Positions 28,901-40,900 of a stretch of 64,000 bases of DNA are shown one piece after another (the stretch's first letter is position 1; each line of letters opens with the position of its first letter). The notes under the pieces were generated by a model that was not told where the DNA came from, made no database searches, and saw only the letters and a list, made by a program, of their open reading frames with translations. Position numbers and translations under genes: made by a program. The DNA comes from Branchiostoma floridae (lineage: Eukaryota; Chordata; Leptocardii; Amphioxiformes; Branchiostomatidae): assembly GCF_000003815.2 (NCBI RefSeq), contig NC_049996.1:18386022-18450021 (forward strand), in the 5' to 3' direction.

Positions 28901-31900
28901 GACACAGGTAAGGGACACTGACCACATTTGGACCTACCCTGGGAGCCACCCGGGATTGGGCAGCTAGGACAGTTTATTCGTGACCCAAGACAGTCAGGCC
29001 CGCGAGATACTATTAGTGCTCCGGGGAGTTTGAGCCCGAGGAGGAAAAGGGCAGGTGGACCTCCATTTTCGACCCAATTGTTGAAAATGTCCATGCAAAT
29101 GTTGGCTCAGGATACAACCATAAAAGCCTGTTAGTGTTAGTCTGTCAGAAAACTTTTTGTCAGTTGGTTTTCTAGTCAGAAAACCATTTTCCACACCGAG
29201 CATCTGCTTGGACGTTCTTTCAGCCCTACAGACTTCATGACTCATCCTTTGCCCATAAAAGGAAATATACTCCAAGCCCCTGAGTTTATTGACCTCTGAC
29301 TTTCATCCCACACTGGTAAACTCCTTGTAAACTCCGGCAACCAAATCCTAACCACAAACTCCCAACCATGGTCTGGAGAAGGTCAGGAAGCCCCAGTCAC
29401 ACATAGCCATGGCTGGCTATGTGTGACAGGGGCTTAATAACTATGTTGTTGTTGTTGTTGTTGTCCATTTTTAATCAGATGCTGGTAAACTCTAGCAACC
29501 AAATCCTAACCTCAATTCTCAAACTCAAATTACCATGGTCTGAAGAAGGTCAGGAAGCCAAGGTTGTCTATGTGTAACAGGGGCTTTAGACTACAGTTGG
29601 ACATCAGATATACATGTCCAACTCCAATTTTGCCTAACAGTAACAGGCACTTATTGACATGCAAATTCAGAGGTTGTTCTGAGCCATAAGGCGCGCACTA
29701 GACACATCAAAGTTGCTTGAAACACACTTTCCTTCTCTGCTTGTTTCTGACTCACTCGTCACACACAGAATCGCCCATTCAACCGTCAGGGTTCTGTAAA
29801 ACCGGACTTAACATACAATAGCAGGCAAGATTTGCTTCTTACCCTCCCTTGATGGAAAATTCCTGCCATGTAATTACCGTCTATACCGTCCTTTCTTCCT
29901 GTATCTTACTCATGGCATGTGTGAATGAGGGCCTGTTTATGTCGTCTTTGATGACGGGTATACGGTAATCCTGTGTATTGTTGGCCCAAAGCTGGTGCAT
30001 CCATGATGAGGTCATGGTTCATACTCATAGCAAGCATGGCAATCTCCAGCTTTGAATTTTTTTTTCCGTTCCACTCATTGCTTGGGAGACCATCTTATTA
30101 ATTTGTTTAGTCTTATTGATATGTTAAGTCTGTAATGTTATGCCTAGGAAGATACAGTGTCATCAATTTCGTGTCATTAACTTCAGATTTTGGGACAGAC
30201 TGAGTGAAAAATTTTTCTGCCCCAAAAAGCGGGTCCTGGTGGCAGCCCTGGTAGCAAACCCTATTCAACTGGAGGAAAACTACTGTAAATTGTTTAACTT
30301 TTCGCAGCATTGTAGGGCAAAGAAGGTTTTCACAGTGCTGTAGATGCAGAGTTCAGACAGATCTGTAGTGCAGTAGCCACACAACATACATATATTTGCC
30401 ATATTATTAATTCGCATTGGAAAAACTATGAAAGTCAAACTGTAGCAAGAGTTTCAAGTGTTGTACCAGTATCATCCTACCATGCAATAAGTGTAAGAAA
30501 GTAGTAGAAACAGCAGTCTCCTGGCTCTCCGGATTTGAACCCTTGTTGCCAGACCACAAACCCATCCCCACAAACCACTACGCCAAAAGCTCAGAGCCCT
30601 TGGCATGGTCAGTTTGGTGGCACTGGAACCCCACTGTTACATAAGACTCTCTGGTATTTTTTTTTTCGACTGTCTTGTCATCTTCTCTCTTAAACACTGC
30701 ACACGTCCATTACAATTTGTTAAGAGAGTATCACTATCAGCCCCTATGATGGGTTTGCCTCAAGAATCTTCTTCTTAAGAGGTTTGTCACCTTAAGAAAA
30801 ACCCAAGTCAAGCAGTTAAGCTTCTTGAACGAGTTTTCAAATGAGAAAGTAATCCCTGTTCAATACCACAACTTTCTGACTCCTAAAATAAATGCAGAGT
30901 ACAAAGCTTTACAGTCTGGTTGGGCTAAACATATCTTTAAAGGAAACAAAGGTAAGGGCCAAACCTGTGCAAGTGACCACCTCTTGGTAAGGACATCCTC
31001 CTACGCAGGTACATCCAACAGCCAAACCACCTGTCTGAATGTACCCTGCTTTCTCAATCGTCACCCTTAGTTCCTGACCGCCCTGCTTATAGATATTAAT
31101 GAGCTGACCCTTATATCTGCGAGACCCCTTTTGAAAACTGAAAGGCCTATTCTCTGATTTGCTGACAGCTGGTTTGGGGTAGCCTGAGTACTTTCGCTTG
31201 CTAACCACGGTGGTTAGCAAGCAAAAGTCGTGAGCCAGCGGTTACTACGGAGGATGATACTCAGGCTAGGTTTGGGGGGGACGTCCACAGGAACTAAGGG
31301 TGATAGTTTTAAGAGCAGGGTACATCCAGACAGGCAGTTTGGCTGTTGGATGTCCCTGCGTAGGAGGATGGGTAAGGACTACCTAGCCAGTGTAGTGTGA
31401 CCACATATTTGGGAGTCCCTTAGAATTTAGATGATTTTCATTAATGACACAAGCATCAAGAATCCTGTATGTAGCAGGGCTCAAAATACCACCTGCATAT
31501 GCAGGTTAGTGCAGGTAAAATTGGAGCTGTGCAGGTACTTCTGGTGTCTACCTGCACCTAACCTGCACTGGTCCCTGTACTGGGTTTTATACATACGATG
31601 TATGTGTATATGGATTGTTATTAGCTGCATTGAATGTTACCACCTATAAAGTATAAAAGAAAATAATAGCAATGGTTCCTGAACAATTTTAGTATGATCT
31701 ATACTTCCTAAATTCAGAGTGGTGCAGGTAAAATTTGTCTGGTGCAGGTAATTTTCAATGTTACCTGCACGAGTGCAGGTATGCAGAAAAAGGTATTTCG
31801 AGCCCTAATAAAGTGACCACCTGTCCACATGGACCAGGTGTGCTCGACCCCCAGAGTGGGCTACTTAGGCAGTTTCAGGTCAGATTGTAGCCAGTGTAGA

Positions 31901-34900
31901 ATCCAAGTTCAATAAAAATGAACTGGCAAACAATTACTTGACATTGTGTATTAGAAGATAGCACACAATAAGCCCACAAAAAAAGCCCCCAAAAAAACTT
32001 TTAAAAACTTTTTAACAAAACTTTTTTACTTTTTGAAAAAGTGCCTTGAAGAATAATGATTCTGATAGTTTTCTATCGAAGCTAATTTTATTCCTGCCCT
32101 ACATGTTGTGTCTTGTTTCCATAGTTACCTGATTAGAAGTCATTAGAAGCCAATCTTCATATATTTGGGCGCCCGTGCCCCGATAACTAAAGGCAATAAA
32201 GATTAAAGACGTTCATGCAATTTGATAAGACTGTTACTGTTAGGGTATGCCTTTATTGTTTCTTTCTTTCTTTGTGTTAGAACTTTTAAAAAAGCCTCAA
32301 AATGAAATATTTCAAATCAGATGTTCTTCAACTTTTGTTTTGGTTCACCAAATGTTGTAATCAGTAGACTGTAGAGTAAATGAGAGCAGACAACCGTACA
32401 GATTAATGGTACACACTTGCGCCACATATTTAGGAAATACGCTGGAGCTGCTTCTTCCCTTTATAGGAACTTAATTTGAACCTACACAGCAAATGTGTGG
32501 ATTTTATGGTACAGGTTAACAGTGTCATAACAGTGTAATGCAGCTGTATCTGTATCTATATAGCCGGTATAACCGCCGTTCAGCGTAACACACCAGCTTC
32601 GCAGGCACGCGGCGCAGCAGCAGCTGGTTATATTACACCAAACGACTCGTTACACCTAACTTTTGCACATCTATCTGCAAGCGGTCTTTAAAACTATAGT
32701 AACTCAATGGAAGACAGAGCACATAGGGGTGGATACACTGGTACCATGTAGAGGCCCAATTCACAGCATAGGGGATTCCAATCACAGCGTAGGGGCCTCC
32801 TATGCTGAAAAGGCCTGGCAAGAAATCCTTGTCACTGTAAATACCTGCGTAGGTGCTCTAAATTGAAACATGTTTCCGAGCCTCAAGGATTGTTTTCGTA
32901 CATTCCATACTCTATATTGTCACAACCTTGCGAAGGATTAACACATGAAGAAATGTTAGTGGGACCACCATCGTAGGACCTTGGAATCAAATTCTTTTGT
33001 CTTTGTCCTTTTGGGGAATGTCTGTTTTCCTTTACTGAAAAGCAAGCTAGATAACCCTCTCAATGCCATGCCTGACTAGAATAAGACTTTGAAAGGACAA
33101 AGTCACTTGAATGGTTGAAATATGAATTGCCCAAAAGAAGGCCAAAGGGCTACTGCAACTTGTTGCAGATTTGGGTGTGCTATAGCTGCTCCCTAGTGAC
33201 TGATAAAAGAACTGCAGTTCAGCTTAACAGCATAAGAAGTAAGAGCCAAGAAGCACATAATTCCTAATCATTGACGTTACCTCCATGAAAATGGGTGTAA
33301 TGTTTTTGGAGCGTCTCTTTGTTTGTCTGTTTGTTCGTCTGTGTTTCTAGATACTTTTGTCCAGCATAACTGGAAATTGTGATAATTTTTTTTGTTTTGG
33401 ATCTTTATTGCTCTAATGGGTACTCACCAACGCCCAGCCTAGGATGGTGGACAGGGAGTAACGCCCCTGCCCTTGAGGAGCTGGTCTCTCTCTCTCACTC
33501 TCTCTCTCTCTCTCTCTCTCTCTACTCCAAACACAAAGAAAACAAAATCGCAGAACAATTTGCAACCACATGTCTACACTACCGGTAAGTGTACCCTTAC
33601 CCCCATTCACACCTAGGGATGGGTACAAAAACGTTTTTTCTCAGTGGACTGGTTTTAAAAAACGGACCTGAAAAAATTTGGTGGACCGGATGTTGGACCT
33701 ATTGAAAAATGAACAGATTATATGATCAGGCATTCACACGTTTTGGGGCTTACCGTGTCAGAGTCTTCAACCTAATGTGTCTTCAAACACGTATCCTGAA
33801 GAACACTAATGTCACTACATATATTTGTTCCTTTGTTTTCTGCAGGAGGTGTCGAGTGTATGCACTCAATGTACCACAGCAAGCAGTAGAAGTAGTAGCG
33901 AGGGGCTGCAGAGAACCACCATAAGGGAGGGGGAGGAGGTGACCAACGATTGCAATGTATCAACGCGCGAATACTCTTCAAAATCGGTGAGTTGATCATT
34001 ACTGACAATGACAATGACAATGATCTTTATTGCATATTCCTGCCCAACATGGGCTAAATGCATTGGGTTGTATAACTTAAGTATACGTGAAACAGGTTAC
34101 ATCTTACATCATCTAAAATCAACATAGTCTCTTCTCTCTTTTTGAAACTTGTGTGAACAGACTAATTACTTTGAACTTCTTGTCTTTTATTCAATTCCCC
34201 ATTGCATTATATAATTTGCAGTATATGCAGAATCCTATATAAAGGTTGTAATGCATTAAAAGTTTGTCTGGTCTTGCTCTTGTTTCCTATTGAACTACTA
34301 AAAAATTGTCTTCAACTCTTTTGCATATCAATTCATATTTAGGATTTAAAAAATCTGCTCTTCAACAAGATCTCTTCAGTGTCGCTGACGAAATATAACG
34401 AAATATAAAGTCTGACCATTTCCAACATCATATCCATTTGCTTGATTAATTTGCTATTTGGCATGTTTGTTTGTTTGTTTCTTTATTCTTTATTTAACCA
34501 GGGTGGGAGCATATCTTTTTTCAAAGCCCCCTGGGGGAAAACCCCAAACATAAGTCATGCATAAAGTTCAATAAAACCAAGTCAACTTCAATAGCATGAT
34601 TCTACATTAAGTTCTCTGAAACCAAATTAACTTAAGTAACACAAACATAAAGATTGTACAAAACCAGGTTAACTTATCGAACAGTAAATCATACTGACAA
34701 ACGAGTGAACCAAAAGTTTCAAGACATTGTTTTCTTTCCTACCCAGCACCGAACTTGAAGAAAGCTGCCGTGTCAGTACTCCCTCCCAGAAACAACAATT
34801 ATTATCCTAACGACAAGACCACCTTGCCTCTTGATACTGTGTTTTAAGAGTCAAAGTCAAAGTTTTTTGCAACAATTGTAACGGGTACAGTGTAAGACAA

Positions 34901-37900
34901 AGTGGAGACTCGATCAGTTTGTTGTATGATACCTACCTACCTACCTAGTCTCTTGACCTCCAGGTCGTTGGGGGGGCAAGGTACACATGAAGATACAACT
35001 AGCTATATAGTAAGGTTAATTCGTTGTTTTCTCCTAGCACCGAACGAGAAGAAAACTGCCTCGTCAGTACTCCCTCCCTGACATGGGGGACAGTCAGGAG
35101 AAGCGCCCTCCCACCACCAAGTCTCGCAGTCTGGATGACCAGCTGTCTGTGTCGTCCACTGAGGTGCAGTGTGACATCCCCAACAGCTGTGAGAATGAGA
35201 AACTACTCAAGCAGTACAGGGAAAGTAAGCGGAAGACTTTCTTCTGTTTTCTTAAGGGTTTCATAGATGTGGAAATTGTACATTAATTGTACTATAACAT
35301 ATAGTAAAAGACTCTCCTCTGTTTTCTTAAGGCTTTCTTACTGTAGATATTGTAAAAAAAGTAAAGGTTGTCCCTTGGCCTTTCTTGAGGCAGTGAGTTG
35401 CTATCCAATTTGTCTAGGGGCAGGGGCTCTGCCTTGTCTCAAGGGAAGGCAGAGCCCATCCCTCTCCTCCCACCACTGTTTACCTCCCCAAGCAAAATTG
35501 GGATCCATTCTTATGCTTGAATGGATTGACAATCATAAATGAACTTTAAACAAAGCTGTGTACTAGCGGTGGGTATCAGTACAGAAAAGTCAGGTATAGG
35601 TACGGTTTAGGTCCAGAGGATCAGGTCATGGCATTGCTTAGTTTACAATTGTCATAATTGGGATGATTTCTTTTCTCCCTCCAGCCTTGAGATTGAACTC
35701 CAAACTTGTGGAAGACCTCACATCAGCTAGGAAAGAAATCGAGAGCCTGAAGAGACAACTCGCTCAACAAGAGGTTCGTTTCTCTTTTTGCTAGCGTTAT
35801 TTGCTCCCCTTAAACTTTGACTTGGTTCTAAGCTCTGTTTCTTTTGCACAACTGTCAAACTGCCTTTTATGCCCAAGACACCAGTTTTGTACAGTCATGT
35901 AAGACGAGATTGTAAGTTTGTTAGAGCAAAGAAGTAGGTCTTAAGTGCCTTTCCTAAGGACACAACATTGTGGCCTTGTAAGGGATTCAAACCCAGAACC
36001 TCTAGATTCTAATTCAACAGTCCGAACCACCTTGCCACCTTTGCCAGTCTCAGAATAAAGATTACAAAACTTTGATACAGTGCAGAATTGATGTTTCTGT
36101 TAAACCTCTGCTTTAAACCAAGGAGTTAGGTTGAAATAATATGACTTCAACCTCCTTCCTCGGTTAAACAAAATGTTGTTACCTATTTGTAGAAATTAGC
36201 CCTATACGAGGACACCTACCGGATAGAGCACGAACTGCAGCAGCTGCAGCAGGGTTGTGACCCCATCGACATGGTCCAACCCGACGAGTACATCACCCTT
36301 CCCACAATGCCTGCTGCTGACCACCTACCCAAAGGCATTAATGGGTAAGTCATCATAACATTGTACATCTAGAGGACGCTCTTGAAAATGTGCACATGTA
36401 GGGTGCTACTTTGTTAATAATTTTTACAAGACTACTCTCCAAGCAGAGGTTTGGCTAAGGTTGTTTTTTGCCATGTTTGAAGGTGTTTTTATCGCTTTCT
36501 ATTTTGTACCGTTTTGTTTTATGTCTCGCTATGAAAATTGAAAGCGAGATAAAAAGTCTGAAAACAGCCAGAGCCGAACCTCTGCTTGGAGAGTATATAG
36601 AGCTCCCAAAGTTGATGCATGCAGTTGTCATTTTTTGCAGCAACATGGTACACAAATTTTTAGAAATTAGACGTGTGCAATCAGCCGTTCAAAGCTACGC
36701 TCTCTGTCATCGCCCAATTTGTCAAAAGTTGGTTGTGTGACTCTAGCTTAAGTGCAGGGTTCAGGCCTAAGTGCAAGCTAATGTTCAAATAAAAAGTAAT
36801 TCACACTTAGCTTTCCAACAGTGTTTAACTTGTCTTCTTTTCCCTTGCTCTCCTTCTTCCACAAACTGTGTCTCCCCCTTCCAGCAGTCCATCCTCTCGT
36901 GTCCACAGCGCGAGGCCAACCCCCCCACCCTTCTCCCCTCCCCCAGACTTCCGGCCTCTCCTGGGCTGCAAGTCCCTATACCCCTAGTAAACATAAGTTT
37001 TTTTGTTTCTTCCTCATGATCGAACCTAAGCAATATTCACGATGTATCATACTTTTTTTGCAGCAACGTGGTGCACAATTTTTGCCATGCAAAGTATTAT
37101 GGTTGAGTTTCAAGGGAAAGCTACACTCTCAGGGATCGCCAAATTTGTCAAAAGTTTGTTGGTTGTGTGACGCTAACTTAAGTGCAGGGAAGTGTTTGTT
37201 TATCTTCAAATTAAAAGTAATTCACCTTTTCCAACAGTGTTTAACTTGTATCTTTTCCCCTGCTCTCGTGTCTCCCCCCTTTCAGCAGTCCAGCCTCCCG
37301 TGTCCACAGTGCGAGGCCGCCCCCCACCCTTCTCCCCTCCCCCAGACTTCCGGCCTCTCCTGGTTTTGCTTGTCCCTATACCCCCCGGAAAAATAAAATG
37401 TCTGTTTCTTCTTAATGATCACACAGTTGTAGATCCTAAGCAATATTCACCATGTATCATACTTTTTTTGCAGCAACATGGTGCACAATTTTTGCCATGC
37501 AAAGTATTATGGTTGAGTTTCAAGGGAAAGCTACGCTGTCAGAGATTGCCAAATTTGTCAAAAGTTTGTTGGTTGTGTGACGCTAACTTAAGGAACTGTT
37601 CATGTTCAAATCAAAAGTAATTCACCTTTTCTAACAGTGTCTAACTTGTATCTTTTCCCTCACTTTCCTTCTCCCCCCCCCCCCCCCCTTCCAGCAGTCC
37701 AGCCTCTCGTGTCCACAGTGCGAGGCCAACCCCCCCACCCTTCTCCCCTCCCCCAGACTTCAGGCCGCTCCTGGGCTGCAAGTGCACCATCTGTTACGCT
37801 CTCCAGACCTACGGACAGTCCGCGCCACAGCCGACCGACGGCAAAAACGGCTGCAGCACCAATAGCAGAAAAGTTCTGCACAGGTATTGTCCGGTTCCCC

Positions 37901-40900
37901 CAACAGCACATCCTGGTTTTGCTTGTCCCAATACTTCCAGTGAAGATTTTTTAAATTTTTTTTATTTTTTGTTCTTTAGTCAGGGTAGCTCAACTCAGTG
38001 TAACCACACTGCTTTACAGTGGGGCCCTGGATAACACTACATAACATACAAAATACCTTTTTCCACTGTGATGGAAATAGTCCCTGTGTTAGGGAACAGT
38101 TTATTATATGGCAAAGGGGACTGGCTATGTGGTCCGCACAGAGTTTGAGTAGTGTGTTGTCTATGTTGTCATAACCTGTGGTTTTGGTTTGTGGATACTA
38201 TATTTATTATCACTAATGGAGATCCAAATAAAACAGACAAACAAACAAACAAACCAATATATACAAAAAGATAGTTAAGTTTTTTGTTCCCTCTTCATGA
38301 TCACACGGTTGTAGAACCTAAGCAAGCAATCTGTACAACGTATTGTACTTAAGTGTAACAAAGAAATGAACATATTCTTTTGAGAAGCAACCATTGTAAT
38401 CTTTTTAAAGTGCACACGATTGCAAGGTTTCATCATCTTTGCTTCTCAAAAGAAATTGCTTTTTTGCAAGTCGCGATGCCAGGTTCCGAACCGACCAAAA
38501 TCATGTTTTCTTTGACATAATGAGTGGAAATTAAGTTGATTACCTGTGGCAATAGAAATCAAGAACAGGAAGTATGATTTGTAAGATTCAATGTACAAAA
38601 CATCATATATTTCGTGCAAACGTCTATATTTTTTATTGATGAGTATTGCTATGATTGAATCTAATTAGGTAATGTTGACTTTTTGTGACATGATCACTTT
38701 GAATTGATGTAAAATACTTTGCACTGATATGCAGCTGATGCATGATGATAGGAGACAATTGCAAGATAGACAGCCCTCGTAACCCCTGCTTCGCCTACTG
38801 GGTCAGTTAGTCCTCACTCCCAAGCAATTGGGCTGGTCTCAATCATGATGTTTCTGGCCTAGGGCGAAGAGATGCTGTTACAGTTACAATCGTGTAACCC
38901 GTAACCTTGAGTGGCCTTCAGGCCTTGTTACGTGGTGACCATTAAGTAAAAAAAAAAAAAAAAAACTTAACCAACCAGGTGTTCTTACTAGATAGGATTT
39001 TTGTATTCCTCCCAGGAGTTGAGTTTCTTTTTCTGTCAGCCCTTTTAGATATATAGTGGGACAAGCGATCAGCTGTTGCTGTTTGAGAAACTGGCCAATT
39101 TCTGATACACACACGACACTTGCATGAACTCTATGAAGCTTATTACTCAGGGTTGAACAAGTTCTCTAAAATCCACTTGTCCTATCGGGCAAGCACATAA
39201 AAAATGTACTTGCCCGAACCAATTTTTCACTTGCCCAAAATTCAAATGTCACTGTCACTGTTACTAGTATATGCATTTTCACTTCCAGCAATGGAATTCT
39301 CTGTAGACAATTGCTTGATGTCATGACTGTAAAAAGTAACAAGTATATCAAAATTGCACTAAAATCAATGGAAAAATCTTACTTGCCCGATCGGACAAGT
39401 GGGGTAGGACATGCACTTGCCCGAACAGCACTTTCACTTGCCCTGGACAATAGGGCTAGTGGACTTGTTTATCCCTGTTACTACCAATTTCATTTTTAAT
39501 GGTTCTCAGGTTATTGCAATGTTGCATGCGCATGTGGACTGCATTTACTAAGCGTAACATAAATTACAAATACACATAAACCTGTGCATGTGCATGGAAA
39601 GGTTGTCACTGTTGGCAGTCTTATTTCTTGGACTTTAGGAAAGATTATCTAAGGGCGCAGTCACATAGGTCGTGCGATCGTTGTATGATTTTGATGCCAT
39701 AGGATTTTCAAGTCATCTGTGACAGAACCGACCACTGACATGAATCCAAAACAGCATTTTGTGTACCAAGAGAGTTGAACTTTGCAGGAGACGTACATTT
39801 TTGTCCTCCAAAATGGCCGAAGTTAGCGATCCATGATTGCACGACCTTTGTGACCACACATTAAAGGACCACCAAAAAGTGATCACATTCACATTGGCCA
39901 GGTGGTCCTTATGTAGAGGTGGTCACTTGGTGGTAGTTCTACAAGGTTGACTGCAATGATTATGTCTCCGGTTCGAATTCTAACAAAGTTTCTCTTGCAT
40001 TTCAGACCCAAGTTCCATGTCCAGTTGAATGACCACGTGGTGTTGCGGGGAGACCGCACCGGTCTTGTCCGGTATATCGGACACCTGGACAACGTTGGAG
40101 CTCCGGCAGTCATATATGTCGGGATAGAATTAGATGCACCAAGTAAGGACTTTAATTTTGACTCGCACTTCAATGAAGGCTGTGTGTGTTACGAGTATGC
40201 AAGGTGTATCACATGTTCATTTTTTAATGAGTAATTAATAGTAGAAGTCAAAACCTTCAAATTGAGCTAAGCCCTTAATAGTAGAAGTCAAACCTTCAAA
40301 TTGAGTTTAATGTAGTAGTAGTAGTATCCATTATTTGATTATACTACTGCTTTGTAGAAATGAAATGGTATTTCCTTCTTAATCAATCTATTTCATTTTA
40401 TTTTTTAATGTGTGTAGTTAAGTTTATTCCTTCTTTGTTCAGTATATAAATCTGTATGTCGCTGTTTACTTTAGTCTGTGTAACGCAAACTCCGCTGTCC
40501 AGGGCTGTAACTGACCCCTCCCCGCGGAACCGGCGGATGTTGGGCGGGCTGCTATAAACGATATTTAATCAGGCTATGTTTACTTTGTTTGCCAAAAGGC
40601 ATTGTCTTGCAATTAAGTTATCATCATTATGCAACACTCTGTCCCTTGTGCAGTTGGCAGACATGATGGCTATGTTAGCGGAAAGCGCTACTTCTTTTGC
40701 CATCGCAACCACGGAGTGTTTGTTCCTATCCAAGATGTCATCTGTATCATAAATAAACAGGTAGGTGCAGCCTGGTCAGAAACTTTTGGGGGGCCCAGGA
40801 AAAATTTGTAAATTTAGACCCCTAAACATGGTTTTTGGTGTATTCTGGGCAACTTTTCTTGTCAGCTTATATCTTTAAGAGTTTACATCTTGGAATTAAC

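Larger units (their letters stand above)
28685..33845 (+). other. Intron 3 of the CAP-Gly gene, about 5.2 kb
   Basis: Contents: the exon-3 copy, a duplicated stretch at about 29310-29590 with a hairpin at 29388-29434 (TCACACATAGCCA and its complement), nested MITEs at 30983-31380 and a CAGGGCTC element at 31475-31806. There is also a CT microsatellite at 33485-33523. No independent gene seen. Confidence 0.55.
36638..37930 (+). repeat. Three-unit tandem array (about 423 and 410 bp) carrying exon 8
   Basis: TGCAGCAAC starts units at about 36638, 37061 and 37471. Each unit holds TTTGTCAAAAGTTTG-type sequence, an AAAGTAATTCAC block, CAACAGTGTTTAACTTGT, a pyrimidine tract and an exon-8 start. Only unit 3 has a complete exon. 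The unit tail (CTTCATGATCACACGGTTGT) is displaced to about 38295 by an insertion at about 37950-38275. Confidence 0.9.
37884..40005 (+). other. Intron 8 of the CAP-Gly gene
   Basis: It carries an inserted retroelement-like tail (about 37950-38275, ending in an ACAAACAAACAAAC run), a poly-A run (38947-38965), a CAGGG element (39148-39477) and a foldback MITE (39654-39862). No gene seen. Confidence 0.55.

Noticed and set aside
36821..37620. Plus-strand frames of 191 and 142 codons in the exon 8 array
   Set aside because: They are a different register across tandem units and introns; the true exon 8 frame is fixed by phase with exons 7 and 9.
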